Part shown: piece after piece, positions 1 to 10,005 of the stretch | Layout of the letters: every line of letters starts with the position of its first letter | How positions within the stretch are numbered: position 1 is the stretch's first letter | Assembly: GCF_000621565.1 (NCBI RefSeq) | Contig: NZ_KK211305.1 | Coordinates: forward strand, 153,843-217,842 | DNA: 64,000 bases | Reading direction: 5' to 3' | From: Butyrivibrio sp. LB2008 | Lineage (GTDB): Bacteria; Bacillota; Clostridia; Lachnospirales; Lachnospiraceae | Program-made: the position numbers and the translations under genes | Notes under the pieces: generated by a model | Seen by the model: only the letters and a program-made list of their open reading frames with translations | The model's database searches: none | Told to the model about the DNA's origin: nothing

Positions 1-753
1 ACCGGAATCAATTTTGCCAAGAATTTCGGTCAGCACGCAGCGCTCATGGCAGGCCTTAATGCTGCGAAGGGTGATTATGTCGTATGTCTTGACGATGACG
101 GACAGACACCCGCGGGTGAAGTATTTAAGCTCCTTAATGCACTCAGAGACGGCGCGGATGCCGTATATGCAAGATATGCGCACAAGCAGCACAACGGCTT
201 TAGAAATTTTGGAACCGCAATGAATGAGTGGATGGCGGAAGTTATGCTTGGTAAGCCCAAGGAACTCTATGTTTCCAGCTATTTCGGAGTGAGAAGATTT
301 GTTGTTAACGAGATGATCAAGTACGATAGCTCTTTTCCCTATGTTATCGGCCTTGTGCTCAGAACAACGAGCAATGTTGTAAATGTTGATGTCAATCACA
401 GAAAAAGAGAAGTCGGACAGAGCGGATATAATCTCGGAAAGCTCTTTATGCTTTGGATAAACGGCTTTACTGCGTTTAGTATCAAACCGCTCAGACTTGC
501 GACTATGGTCGGATTTCTTTTGTCTGTAGCCGGATTTTTGTTCGGTATTTATACGATCATTTTGAAATTTGTTTATCCGTATGCATCAAATTATAAAGGA
601 TATTATGCTCTTATGTCCGCATTGGTATTTATCGGCGGAATGATACTTTTCATGCTTGGAATGGTGGGAGAGTATGTCGGAAGGACATACATTGCGCAGA
701 ACAAGAATCCTCAATATGTAATTCGAGAGACGACACGAGATGATAAAGAGTAA
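1..753 (+). CDS. Polyprenyl-phosphate glycosyltransferase, GT2 (5' partial)
   Basis: The gene is open at the left edge; the reading frame runs from base 1 and the first internal ATG is at 46, so the N-terminus lies outside the window. Visible residues include NFGQHAALMAGLNAAKG and a DDDGQTP stretch, which match the metal-binding segment of GtrB/ArnC/DPM1-like GT2 enzymes. The C-terminus has two membrane segments and ends near YVGRTYIAQNKNPQYVIRE, typical of the family. Such enzymes move a sugar from a nucleotide donor to undecaprenyl phosphate at the inner face of the membrane. Its end overlaps the next gene by 14 bases, so the two are probably co-translated. The role is well supported; the sugar is unknown. 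Confidence 0.85.
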   Translation, partial: TGINFAKNFGQHAALMAGLNAAKGDYVVCLDDDGQTPAGEVFKLLNALRDGADAVYARYAHKQHNGFRNFGTAMNEWMAEVMLGKPKELYVSSYFGVRRFVVNEMIKYDSSFPYVIGLVLRTTSNVVNVDVNHRKREVGQSGYNLGKLFMLWINGFTAFSIKPLRLATMVGFLLSVAGFLFGIYTIILKFVYPYASNYKGYYALMSALVFIGGMILFMLGMVGEYVGRTYIAQNKNPQYVIRETTRDDKE

Positions 754-2407
754 CTTGGGGTTAGATCAAGATAATAACAAAAAACAAAACGTATTAGCCT
801 GGCTTATGTCAGGCTTATTTGGCATTTTATCGGGTGTTTTTCTGGTATTTGGCTATCAGCTTGAAAAATATGACAATGTAAACTTTAAAGACGCCGGAAC
901 CTTTGCATTTGTTCTGTGCCTTGCGCTCATTCTTACGATAGATGTCAGGTATGTCTGGAAAAATTATGACGCCGCAAGACATGGGAAGAAGCTCTTTGGT
1001 TTTATAACTTTAAAAGAGGCGGCTGAGCCTGCAGAAGATAAGAATTTTATGTTTAGGGCCTGGGCTGTTATGGCGGTTCTAAATACGATTGTCATACTTG
1101 CCGAGTATCCGGGATTTTTTGTCTATGATGCGCAGGAGGAACTAAATGAGGTTCTGACAAGAAGCTTTACAACGCATCATCCTCTTTTGCATGTGCTTCT
1201 TTTGGGCGGCACGATAGCATTCTTTCATAAACTCACGGCGGATTGGAACCTGGGAATATTTGTATATACTTTTTTCCAGATGCTCGTGATCACGCTTATT
1301 CTTGCATATGTCATGGACTATATGAGAAAAAAAGGAATCGGAAAGCGCTCGCTTATCGCATGGATCCTGTACTACGGTATCTTTCCCGTTATTGTCATGT
1401 ACAATCTCTGTTCGAGCAAAGACGGTCTTTTCACCGCTTTTTTACTGTATGTGACATTGTCGCTTGTTAAGCTTGTCGAGGACAAAAAAGCCTTTTTAAA
1501 GAGCAGGTTCTGCATCATAAGCTTTATTGCGGCAGCTGTTCTCATGCCTTTATTCAGACACAACGGCTTTTATGCTTATCTTGTATTTTTACCTTTTGCA
1601 TTTATATATTTCAGAAAAGAGCTAACAAAGAAACTTTCGATTATTCTTGTCATCCCCGTGGTGGCATATATTGTTATAAATGCAGCTCTTTCGGCAGCCT
1701 TTTCCACAAAAGGAACAGATCATCAGGAGATGCTCACGGTGCCGATAATGCAGATGGCAAGGGTATATACCTATGAAAGAGACTCTGTATCTCCTGAGGA
1801 TATTGAGCTTCTTAAAGCTTATATTCCTGAGGAGAATCTGGCAAATTACACGCCACGCGTCTCAGACCTTGTAAAATTCGGCTTCAACAACGAATTATAT
1901 GAAAAGAACAGCGGCGACTTCCTTAAGCTTTGGGCAAGGCTCGGAGTCGGACATCCCGCCACATATCTTAACGCATGGCTTCTAACTTCGTACGGATACT
2001 GGTATCCGCCGGCTCTTATCAATGTGTATAAGGGGACTACGGTATTTACGTTTACCTATACTGACAGTTCTTATTTTGGTTATGAAGTGGAACAGCCCGG
2101 AAAGCGTGCCAGCTTTATTCCTGCGATAGACAAGCTGTACAGATACATATCCATAGGAACCTTCCATAAGGACGCACCGGTATTGGCACTTTTGTTTTCG
2201 CCCGGATTTTGTATGCTCCTGTATCTTTTTGTCATGTTGTACCGCTTATCAAAAGCAAGGTTTGGCGGTGTTCTGCCTTTTATGCCGATAATACTGACAT
2301 GGATGACAGTTTTGCTGGGGCCCACATACCTTGTCAGATACGTGGCTATACTGTGGTATGCCCTTCCTATATTGTTTGTGGCACAGCCGGGTACTGCGCG
2401 TTCATAG
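740..2407 (+). CDS. DUF6020-like multi-pass membrane protein, probable GT-C type
   Basis: This 555-residue protein has about 11-12 hydrophobic segments and an extracytoplasmic loop between them (about residues 335-450). The segment YDAQEELNEVLTR followed by THHPLLH early in the protein resembles the DUF6020 family found in Lachnospiraceae glycan loci. Acidic residues in the first external loop would suit a GT-C glycosyltransferase that uses a polyprenyl-phosphate sugar, and the preceding gene would supply such a donor. That functional link is inference. The ATG at 740 overlaps the upstream gene and has no strong ribosome site, as expected for translational coupling. Confidence 0.7.
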   Translation: MIKSNLGLDQDNNKKQNVLAWLMSGLFGILSGVFLVFGYQLEKYDNVNFKDAGTFAFVLCLALILTIDVRYVWKNYDAARHGKKLFGFITLKEAAEPAEDKNFMFRAWAVMAVLNTIVILAEYPGFFVYDAQEELNEVLTRSFTTHHPLLHVLLLGGTIAFFHKLTADWNLGIFVYTFFQMLVITLILAYVMDYMRKKGIGKRSLIAWILYYGIFPVIVMYNLCSSKDGLFTAFLLYVTLSLVKLVEDKKAFLKSRFCIISFIAAAVLMPLFRHNGFYAYLVFLPFAFIYFRKELTKKLSIILVIPVVAYIVINAALSAAFSTKGTDHQEMLTVPIMQMARVYTYERDSVSPEDIELLKAYIPEENLANYTPRVSDLVKFGFNNELYEKNSGDFLKLWARLGVGHPATYLNAWLLTSYGYWYPPALINVYKGTTVFTFTYTDSSYFGYEVEQPGKRASFIPAIDKLYRYISIGTFHKDAPVLALLFSPGFCMLLYLFVMLYRLSKARFGGVLPFMPIILTWMTVLLGPTYLVRYVAILWYALPILFVAQPGTARS

Positions 2408-2493
2408 TGTGTGCATGTTTGATTAAGAGGGTTAGGTATGATAATATTTAACTTGGCTTAGTGCCTAACAAAAGAGGGAAAAAACATACTTGT

Positions 2494-5112
2494 ATGAGAA
2501 AAATAGTTGACAGAAAAACAGCGTACAGAGCAGTACTACTCATATTTGCCTTATTGGCCGTTTTGAGTATCTGGCCTTGCCGCCTTTGGACTGAGGTTAT
2601 GGAAACTTCCGCAGGCGGAACAAGGATGGAAGAGGATCTGGAAGTAAATCCGGATCATATATATACACAGAGATTTGTTGCAAGATATGACAGATTGAAT
2701 TCTGTGGATGTTTACATCTCTGAGATGGAGAAGGGAAGCTACATTGATATTACGATATGTGATCTTAACGAAAAAGAACTTGTTAAGACTGCGGTTGATA
2801 CCGACGGAATGGCGATTCCGGGGTATGTAAGAGCTCCTCTTGAGTTAAACGTAGAAGTTGGAAAAGAGTATGTTCTTTGGATAAGGGGATGCAGGTCCAA
2901 GTTTTTCATAAATCTTGAGACGGTTCCCGACAATTCGGAATATATCGGAAGCATGTTTGAGAACGGTATTGAGATTCCGGGAATGCACGTAGCTGCAAGA
3001 TATAATTACAGACTTCCGATATCGAAGAAAATCTCAGTTGTGATCATTGCCGCTATCGCTGCGGTTACCGCACTTTTATACGGGCTTATCGGATTTTATT
3101 TTTCGAAACGTCCGGACAAAAACAATATCATTACTGTCGAAAAGTGTGTGAAATGTACAGCAAATCCGATAGCTGCGATTTTTTACATTACACTCATGAT
3201 CATGGTATTTCCGCTTAAGATTTTTGATATAAGAGTTGCGGATATTATCTTTTATGAATTGGGACTTATTGTGGCAGCAGGTATAACCTTCTATGCCATT
3301 AATCATAAAGCCGTAAAGAGTGAAGCAGGTATTTCATTTATCGACGGAATTGATGCCGGTGAAAAAGTGAGATACTTCTTTATCATGCTTTCAATGGCAA
3401 TGGCAATCTGGTATGGATGCGAATATATGAACGGTATGGCTGATATATTCCACACATTATCGGAGAGAAGAATGGTTATCTGTCTTGCGGTTATGATCAT
3501 TCTTACATTTACCGCAAAAGAAGCATTTAACGCGATAAATCTGGTATGGCTTGTTGTGTCAGGGGTAGCCGGTGTTTATTACTACAGGCAGAATCTGTTC
3601 CCTGAGACGGAAAAAGAGTTTGACTTAAAGAATGCAGCCTTAAAATATGCTGTGATAATTGCTGTTTTGGGCGGATTTGTTGCTATAAATCTTATAAAGC
3701 TCCTTGTAAATTACATTCAGGAGAAGCTTAATAAGAATATCCGTGTCAATGAAGAAAGAGCAAGCGTGTCCGCTTACGGAATATTGGGATATCTCTTGTT
3801 TGTTGTTCTTATCATCATGAAAAACAACAGATGGTGGGAAGTTGCACTTGCTGTCACATTTAGCTGTCTGTATATAAGAGGGCTTGTGTGGAAGGGAAGA
3901 AAAGACTGGCTCTACATTCTTTCGGGCGGTCTTATGCTCAACTTTGTTATCTCACTTGTGTACAGTCTTTTGCACAGATGCTTTGCGGGATATACGAGCG
4001 GAAGATTTGGTTTCCTGTTCGGAACACAAACGGTAGCGGCAGAATATCTGACGGTGATCGGAGCGACTGCGGCAGTTCTTCTGGCAGTTAAGATTGTTTC
4101 ACTTCCTCAGAAAGCGGGAGTAAAAATACTTATTCAGACTTCATGGAAAGAGTTGCTGCTATTTGGATGGGTTTCGTCATATGCAATATTTACCGTTTCA
4201 AGAACGGCTTATCTTTCACTTTTTGTCTGTGTTTTCTGTATACTTATATACTATAGAAAGAAATTTATTAATATTCTGGCGTTGATGATCGTATCCGTAG
4301 TTGTATGCTTTGCGCCTGCGTTTACTTTGCAGAGAATGGTTCCTGCAATAGTGGGAGATCCGGTATTACTGGAAGTTGACGATACCGATCCTTTTGTAAG
4401 AGGCGGAGCTGCTTGGGGAAGCCCCAACTATATGTGTGTTGAGCGTTTTGTCAATCTCTTTGCCGGTAAGATATTCGGACTTGATGTGGATACTTACAAT
4501 TATCCGCATGATATAAAGAATTACGATCCCGAAACGGGACTTCCGTATTGTGATCTTTATGGTAATCCGATCGAGGAAGGCGGGGAAGAAAGCTATGAAG
4601 AAGAGGAAACAACCGGAATGGCAGAGCCTGCAAATACCGATAATCTTCTTGCATCGGCGCAGTTTACACACGCAGAGGCTGTGATGCTCCTTGATGCTTT
4701 GAATGACTACGTGGATGAGTCAAACAAATGGGATGTTATATCTAACGGCAGGATCACTATATATAAGACATATTTAAGTGAACTTAACATGATCGGACAT
4801 GATGTACAGCCTACACTTCCAAACGGAGAAATAGCGCTTCATGCTCATAATGCATATCTGCAGGTTGCATACGACAGCGGAATTCCGGCAGGAGTCTTGT
4901 TTGCGGCATTTATTATAGGCGGTTTTGGCTGTGGAATCATCTTTTGCAAAAGAAATGAGAAGGTTCAGCCCCTTGCGCTTGTACCTTTTGCGATAATAGT
5001 AGGCTTCATGGTTGCCGGAGTGAGTGAATGGGTATTCCAGTTCAGCAATCCCACAACTTTGGCACTTATGCTTTCAATCTTTCCTTTGATGCAGAATAAC
5101 AAATCAAGATAA
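2494..5112 (+). CDS. Large O-antigen polymerase/ligase-like membrane protein
   Basis: The protein is about 870 residues, roughly twice the usual Wzy/WaaL size. After an N-terminal anchor there is a predicted extracytoplasmic beta-rich domain (about residues 35-175), then 12 or more membrane segments, and a large late loop with an acidic run (EEGGEESYEEEE) followed by HAHNAYLQVAYDSGIPAG. This His-Asn-containing loop motif is typical of O-antigen ligases and polymerases (Wzy_C/WaaL). I prefer ATG 2494, which has AGAGGG upstream; a GTG at 2461 is in frame but has no ribosome site. It probably polymerises or transfers glycan outside the membrane. A second, smaller polymerase-like gene lies at 37309. 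Confidence 0.72.
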   Translation: MRKIVDRKTAYRAVLLIFALLAVLSIWPCRLWTEVMETSAGGTRMEEDLEVNPDHIYTQRFVARYDRLNSVDVYISEMEKGSYIDITICDLNEKELVKTAVDTDGMAIPGYVRAPLELNVEVGKEYVLWIRGCRSKFFINLETVPDNSEYIGSMFENGIEIPGMHVAARYNYRLPISKKISVVIIAAIAAVTALLYGLIGFYFSKRPDKNNIITVEKCVKCTANPIAAIFYITLMIMVFPLKIFDIRVADIIFYELGLIVAAGITFYAINHKAVKSEAGISFIDGIDAGEKVRYFFIMLSMAMAIWYGCEYMNGMADIFHTLSERRMVICLAVMIILTFTAKEAFNAINLVWLVVSGVAGVYYYRQNLFPETEKEFDLKNAALKYAVIIAVLGGFVAINLIKLLVNYIQEKLNKNIRVNEERASVSAYGILGYLLFVVLIIMKNNRWWEVALAVTFSCLYIRGLVWKGRKDWLYILSGGLMLNFVISLVYSLLHRCFAGYTSGRFGFLFGTQTVAAEYLTVIGATAAVLLAVKIVSLPQKAGVKILIQTSWKELLLFGWVSSYAIFTVSRTAYLSLFVCVFCILIYYRKKFINILALMIVSVVVCFAPAFTLQRMVPAIVGDPVLLEVDDTDPFVRGGAAWGSPNYMCVERFVNLFAGKIFGLDVDTYNYPHDIKNYDPETGLPYCDLYGNPIEEGGEESYEEEETTGMAEPANTDNLLASAQFTHAEAVMLLDALNDYVDESNKWDVISNGRITIYKTYLSELNMIGHDVQPTLPNGEIALHAHNAYLQVAYDSGIPAGVLFAAFIIGGFGCGIIFCKRNEKVQPLALVPFAIIVGFMVAGVSEWVFQFSNPTTLALMLSIFPLMQNNKSR

Positions 5113-5118
5113 CAGAGA

Positions 5119-7077
5119 ATGGCTATGGATAAAAAGAAAAAAGAACCTTTCAATTTTCAAAAATTATATAGGCGTACGGGACTTATTATCTATGATGTGA
5201 TAAGTATAATTTTTGTCAGCTATATCGCGGTAATCATGAGAACGGATTACTTTAACGTTGACAGAGTTGAACCGCACTTTTTGACTGCTATAAGCGGGTA
5301 TTTGCCTTTTAACATAGTAATTACTCTGATCATATTCTATGTGTTTAAGTTATATGACAGTTTGTGGGCATATGCAGGAGAGAGAGAACTGCAGAATCTT
5401 GTAATGGGATGTACCGTTTCAAGTGCCATCACCGGAATCGGAGTTCAGTTCTTTAAGGTTCCCGGCGAGGAACTTGCGGTTCCTATGAGTTATTATTTCC
5501 TTTACACCTTTTTGCTAATAACTCTGATCTTCGCAAGCAGATTCTCATACAGGTTCTTACGCAGTGCAAAGCACCATGCGGAGAAGAATAAAAATGCCAA
5601 AGCAGTAATGGTGATAGGAGCGGGCGAAGCTGCAAATATCATCATAAAAGATATTATCAAGAGCAATTACAATACAATGTCGATTAAATGTATCATCGAC
5701 GATGATTCTGACAAATGGGGCAAGTATATCCAGGGAATCAGAGTTGTCGGCGGAAGAGACAGGATCGTTGAATGCGCTGATCTCTATGATATCGATGAGA
5801 TCATTGTTGCGATGCCTTCTGTTTCAAGACAGGAGCTTAAGAAGATTCTTGATATTTGTAAGAATACACACTGTAAGATGCGTGCACTTCCCGGAATGTA
5901 CCAGCTTGTAAACGGTGAGGTGAATGTATCAAGACTTCGTGATGTTGAAGTAGAAGACCTTTTGGGAAGAGAACCCATTGCGGTTGATATTGATTCAATA
6001 GCAGGTTATGTCAGAGGCAAGACTGTCATGGTAACGGGCGGCGGCGGCTCCATCGGATCGGAGCTCTGCAGACAGGTTGCCGGACATAAGCCTAAGAGAC
6101 TCATAATAGTAGATATATATGAGAACAACGCTTATGACATTCAGCAGGAGCTCAAGACAAAGTATCCCGAGCTCGACCTTGTTGTCCTGATCGCATCTGT
6201 AAGAAATACGCTCAGGATCAATATGATATTTGAAAAGTATAAGCCTGAGATCGTATACCATGCGGCTGCGCACAAGCACGTACCTCTTATGGAGGACAGC
6301 CCGAATGAAGCTATCAAGAATAACGTATTCGGAACCTGGAAGACGGCTATGGCGGCAGCTACGAACGGTACAGAGAAGTTTGTTATGATCTCGACGGACA
6401 AGGCTGTTAATCCCACAAACGTTATGGGGGCAAGTAAGCGAATCTGCGAGATGATCGTACAGACTATGAATAAGCACTACAATACTGAGTTTGTGGCTGT
6501 AAGATTCGGAAACGTACTTGGTTCAAACGGTTCGGTTATACCTCTTTTTAAGAAGCAGATTGCGGCAGGCGGTCCTGTGACCGTTACCGATCCTAATATC
6601 ATCAGATATTTTATGACAATCTCTGAGGCAGTTTCTCTGGTACTTCAGGCAGGAGCCTTTGCGAAGGGCGGAGAGATATTTGTCCTTGATATGGGTGAGC
6701 CTGTCAAGATACTTGATCTTGCCGAGAACCTTATAAAGCTTTCCGGCTATAAGGTTGGAGAGGATATCAGAATTGAGTTCACGGGACTTCGGCCGGGTGA
6801 GAAGCTCTATGAAGAGATGCTCATGGATGAAGAAGGGCTTCAGGATACCGAAAACAAGATGATCCATATCGGAAAGCCAATCGAGCTTGACGAAGCCAAA
6901 TTTTTCTCAGAACTCGAAAGACTTAATGTTGCGGCAAAAGAAGAATCACCCGAGATAAGAACTCTTGTAAAAGAGATTGTTACTACATATCATCCTGCCA
7001 ATAATGAGGCGGATAAGACAGAAGAGCATAAGGAAATGCTCAAACAACTTGCAGAAAAAATCAACACGGAGGAATGA
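5119..7077 (+). CDS. pglF: UDP-GlcNAc 4,6-dehydratase, PglF/WbpM-like
   Basis: The 652-residue protein has four N-terminal membrane segments, a CoA-binding-like domain (about 150-280) and a C-terminal short-chain dehydrogenase domain. The NAD-binding loop reads GGGGSIGSEL near residue 306, and the active-site segment STDKAVNPTNVMGASKR has the Met-x-x-x-Lys version that replaces Tyr-x-x-x-Lys in this membrane-bound class. Members convert UDP-GlcNAc to UDP-4-keto-6-deoxy-GlcNAc, the first step to bacillosamine-type sugars. The aminotransferase overlaps its stop codon. ATG 5119 and 5125 are both possible starts. Confidence 0.93.
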   Translation: MAMDKKKKEPFNFQKLYRRTGLIIYDVISIIFVSYIAVIMRTDYFNVDRVEPHFLTAISGYLPFNIVITLIIFYVFKLYDSLWAYAGERELQNLVMGCTVSSAITGIGVQFFKVPGEELAVPMSYYFLYTFLLITLIFASRFSYRFLRSAKHHAEKNKNAKAVMVIGAGEAANIIIKDIIKSNYNTMSIKCIIDDDSDKWGKYIQGIRVVGGRDRIVECADLYDIDEIIVAMPSVSRQELKKILDICKNTHCKMRALPGMYQLVNGEVNVSRLRDVEVEDLLGREPIAVDIDSIAGYVRGKTVMVTGGGGSIGSELCRQVAGHKPKRLIIVDIYENNAYDIQQELKTKYPELDLVVLIASVRNTLRINMIFEKYKPEIVYHAAAHKHVPLMEDSPNEAIKNNVFGTWKTAMAAATNGTEKFVMISTDKAVNPTNVMGASKRICEMIVQTMNKHYNTEFVAVRFGNVLGSNGSVIPLFKKQIAAGGPVTVTDPNIIRYFMTISEAVSLVLQAGAFAKGGEIFVLDMGEPVKILDLAENLIKLSGYKVGEDIRIEFTGLRPGEKLYEEMLMDEEGLQDTENKMIHIGKPIELDEAKFFSELERLNVAAKEESPEIRTLVKEIVTTYHPANNEADKTEEHKEMLKQLAEKINTEE

Positions 7078-8351
7078 TCGTGGATATTAAACCTTTTGAG
7101 AAAAAAATTTGGCTTTCATCTCCCACAATGCACGGCGATGAGATCGCATACGTGCAGGAAGCATATGAAACCAACTGGATGTCTACTGTCGGAGAGAATA
7201 TCAATCAGACAGAAAAACTTATATGTGAAAAAATAGGATGCAAGGACGCCGTTGCGCTTTCTTCCGGAACAGCAGCACTTCATCTTGCCATAAAACTTGC
7301 AGGAGAAAGACTTTATGGTCAGCCAAGACCGGGACACGGAACACTTGAAGGAAAGAAAGTATTCTGTTCGGATGTTACATTTGATGCTACTGTAAATCCC
7401 GTTGCCTATGAGGGCGGAGAAGCAGTATTTATCGATACCGAAGAAGATACCTGGAACATGGATCCCGAAGCTTTGGAAAGAGCTTTTGAGATATATCCCG
7501 ATGTTAAACTTGTAGTTGTAGCACATCTCTACGGAACTCCCGGAAAGATGGACGGAATCCAGAGAATCTGCCGTGCACACGATGCGCTTATTGTTGAGGA
7601 TGCGGCTGAATCTCTCGGCGCAACATACAAGGGAAAGCAGACGGGACTTTTTGGTGATTACAGCATTATTTCTTTTAACGGAAACAAGATAATCACAGGT
7701 TCTGCAGGAGGAATGTTCCTCACAAACAGTACAGAAGATGCTCATAAGGTGCGCAAGTGGTCAACTCAGTCAAGAGAGGATGCGCCCTGGTATCAGCATG
7801 AGGAGATCGGTTACAACTACAGAATGAGTAATGTTATTGCCGGTGTTGTAAGAGGACAGATTCCTTATCTTGAAGAGCATATCGCTCAGAAAAAAGCGAT
7901 ATACATGCGTTACAAGGAAGGCCTCAAGGGACTTCCCGTAAAGATGAATCCGTATGATAAAAAGAACAGTGAGCCAAACTTCTGGCTTTCATGCATGATC
8001 ATAGATGAAGATGCAATGTGCAAGCAGGTTCGAAGCGATAAAGACGTGCTCTATACACCCGAGCCAGGAAAGACCTGCCCGACAGAGATCCTTGGAGCAA
8101 TTGCAGCAAATAATGCAGAGGGTCGTCCTATCTGGAAGCCTATGCACATGCAGCCAATCTACAGATCTAATGCATTTATCACAAAGTTTGGTAACGGAAG
8201 AGCCCGCAGCAATGCGTATATTGAAGAGGAAGGCTTCATTGATGTCGGAGCAGACATTTTCAACAGAGGCTTATGCCTTCCAAGTGACAACAAGATGACC
8301 AAAGATCAGCAGGATATGATCATTGAGATCATCAGAAGATGCTTTGATTAA
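7074..8351 (+). CDS. pglE: DegT/DnrJ/EryC1 aminotransferase, PglE-like
   Basis: This is a fold-type I PLP enzyme of the sugar aminotransferase family, 425 residues long. The motif SFNGNKIITGSAGGMF holds the PLP lysine (about K205), and SSGTAALHLA and VEDAAESLGA are the usual cofactor-binding segments. It should convert the 4-keto sugar made by the preceding dehydratase to a 4-amino-4,6-dideoxy sugar, using glutamate as amino donor. The start overlaps the pglF stop (ATGA) and follows CGGAGGA. The next gene is the matching phosphoglycosyltransferase, so a bacillosamine-type precursor is the best reading. The exact stereochemistry cannot be judged. Confidence 0.93.
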   Translation: MIVDIKPFEKKIWLSSPTMHGDEIAYVQEAYETNWMSTVGENINQTEKLICEKIGCKDAVALSSGTAALHLAIKLAGERLYGQPRPGHGTLEGKKVFCSDVTFDATVNPVAYEGGEAVFIDTEEDTWNMDPEALERAFEIYPDVKLVVVAHLYGTPGKMDGIQRICRAHDALIVEDAAESLGATYKGKQTGLFGDYSIISFNGNKIITGSAGGMFLTNSTEDAHKVRKWSTQSREDAPWYQHEEIGYNYRMSNVIAGVVRGQIPYLEEHIAQKKAIYMRYKEGLKGLPVKMNPYDKKNSEPNFWLSCMIIDEDAMCKQVRSDKDVLYTPEPGKTCPTEILGAIAANNAEGRPIWKPMHMQPIYRSNAFITKFGNGRARSNAYIEEEGFIDVGADIFNRGLCLPSDNKMTKDQQDMIIEIIRRCFD

Positions 8352-8382
8352 GAATGCTTGAATACAACACTTTTCGGAGTAG

Positions 8383-9003
8383 ATGATGATATATTCGAAA
8401 TTTATTAAGAGATTGATTGATATAATACTGTCCTTATTGGTGCTTGTGCCGTTTTGCTGGTTGTATCTCATACTTGCGATACTTGTGAGAGTTAAGCTCG
8501 GAAGTCCTGTGATCTTCAAACAGCCAAGACCGGGGAAAGACGGAAAAGTTTTTAATCTATACAAGTTCAGGACAATGACTGATGCGAAGGATGAAAACGG
8601 AAATCTTCTTCCGGATGAGGACAGACTTCCCGAGTTTGGCAAAAAACTCAGAGCGACCAGTCTTGATGAACTTCCCGAGTTTATCAACATTCTTAAGGGC
8701 GATATGAGTTTTATAGGTCCCAGACCTCTTTTGGTAAAATATCTTCCTCTTTACAACGAGGAGCAGAGACACAGACATGACGTAAGACCGGGACTCACGG
8801 GATGGGCACAGGTCAACGGAAGGAACCTCCTTAGCTGGGAGGACAGATTTGAAAAGGATGTTTACTACGCAAGGAATATCTCTTTTCTTTTCGATCTCAA
8901 GATATTTTTTATGACCATAGCGGTCGTGTTCAAACATGATGATATAAACAGTGCTACGGATGCCACAATGGAGGCTTTTACCGGCACAAAACCAAAGGAG
9001 TAA
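8383..9003 (+). CDS. pglC: Initiating phosphoglycosyl transferase, PglC-like
   Basis: The 206-residue protein has the size and layout of a small monotopic phosphoglycosyl transferase. It has one N-terminal re-entrant helix (about 10-35), then SPVIFKQPRPGKDGKVF, YKFRTM, and the catalytic Asp-Glu pair in SLDELPEF (about D95-E96), then FIGPRPLL and RPGLTGWAQVNGRN. Such enzymes move a sugar-1-phosphate from a UDP-sugar to undecaprenyl phosphate and so start glycan assembly. Adjacent pglF and pglE suggest that the first sugar is an amino-dideoxy sugar. ATG 8383 and 8386 are both possible; a GGAG lies just upstream. Confidence 0.93.
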   Translation: MMIYSKFIKRLIDIILSLLVLVPFCWLYLILAILVRVKLGSPVIFKQPRPGKDGKVFNLYKFRTMTDAKDENGNLLPDEDRLPEFGKKLRATSLDELPEFINILKGDMSFIGPRPLLVKYLPLYNEEQRHRHDVRPGLTGWAQVNGRNLLSWEDRFEKDVYYARNISFLFDLKIFFMTIAVVFKHDDINSATDATMEAFTGTKPKE

Positions 9004-9007
9004 CAAA

Positions 9008-10003
9008 ATGAATATTTTATTTTGCAGTGTCGGAAGACGCTGTGAACTGTTAAAAGATTTTAGAAAAACATTGGGAGATAAAGTGCGCATGGTTGTTACA
9101 GACAACAGCGTATATGCGCCTGCACCTGCATTTGCGGATGTATGCTACAGAGTTCCGCTTATAACGGATCCCGATTATATCCCTACAGTACTTGAGATAT
9201 GTAAAAAAGAGAATATCAACGCGGTGACAACACTTATCGATCCGGAGATATCAATTCTTGCGGCTCACAGAAAAGAGTTTGAGGAACTTGGTGTGGAAGT
9301 GCTTGCTCCCTATGAAGAGACCGCAAAGCTCTGTTTTGATAAGTACGAGATGTACAAATATCTTACGGAGAAGGGAATCAATACCGTTAAGACATACGGA
9401 TCTTTTGCCGATTTCGACAAGGATTACAAAGAGGGAAAGATAAATCTTCCTGTCTTTGTTAAGCCCAGAACCGGAAGCGGAAGTGTCGGAGCACGCAAAG
9501 TTGATACATATGAACTTCTTAAAGAGGTTACTGAGAAAGATCCGGGGCTCATCATTCAGGAGCTCATGACCGGAAAAGATATGGATGCCGACGTTTATGT
9601 CGATACAATAAGCCACGAGGTTATAGCAATCTTCTCAAAGAAAAAGATTTCAACAACAATCGGAGGCGCAAACAAGACAATCTCATTTAAGGATGAAAAG
9701 CTTTTTGAATTTGCCAAGAAAGCACTTGAGGTATTTAAGTTCAACGGACCTCTTGATATGGATCTCTTTTATCAGGACGGCGAGTATTACCTCTCTGAGA
9801 TAAATCCCAGATTTGGCGGAGCGTACCTTCATGCTTACGGCGCGGGAGTTGATTTCCCTTCGTTTATCTACAGAAATGTTGAGGAGAAAAAAGAAAATAC
9901 TCAGCAGATAGGCATGTATGACGAAAACGTCGTTATGATGATGTATGACAGCGTTGTCATAGATACATTGGATAATCTTAATGATCGAATGAGAGAAATC
10001 TGA
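9008..10003 (+). CDS. ATP-grasp ligase, carbamoyl-phosphate-synthase-like fold
   Basis: The 331-residue protein has a Rossmann-like N-terminus (MNILFCSVGRRCELLKDF), a central nucleotide-binding part with FVKPRTGSGSVGARKV, and the metal-binding end YYLSEINPRFGGAYLHA. This order is that of ATP-grasp enzymes, which join a carboxylate to an amine or thiol through an acyl phosphate. It lies between pglC and a GT4 gene, in the place where a PglD-type acetyltransferase would be expected, and no acetyltransferase was recognised in the locus. It may acylate the 4-amino sugar with an amino acid or other acid; this is inference. ATG 9008 follows GGAGTAA closely, so longer upstream starts are rejected. 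Confidence 0.85.
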   Translation: MNILFCSVGRRCELLKDFRKTLGDKVRMVVTDNSVYAPAPAFADVCYRVPLITDPDYIPTVLEICKKENINAVTTLIDPEISILAAHRKEFEELGVEVLAPYEETAKLCFDKYEMYKYLTEKGINTVKTYGSFADFDKDYKEGKINLPVFVKPRTGSGSVGARKVDTYELLKEVTEKDPGLIIQELMTGKDMDADVYVDTISHEVIAIFSKKKISTTIGGANKTISFKDEKLFEFAKKALEVFKFNGPLDMDLFYQDGEYYLSEINPRFGGAYLHAYGAGVDFPSFIYRNVEEKKENTQQIGMYDENVVMMMYDSVVIDTLDNLNDRMREI

Positions 10004-10005
10004 TA

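Noticed and set aside
5995..6477. 160-residue - strand reading frame within the dehydratase gene
   Set aside because: It is opposite a well-conserved enzyme, lacks a ribosome site and has no family features.
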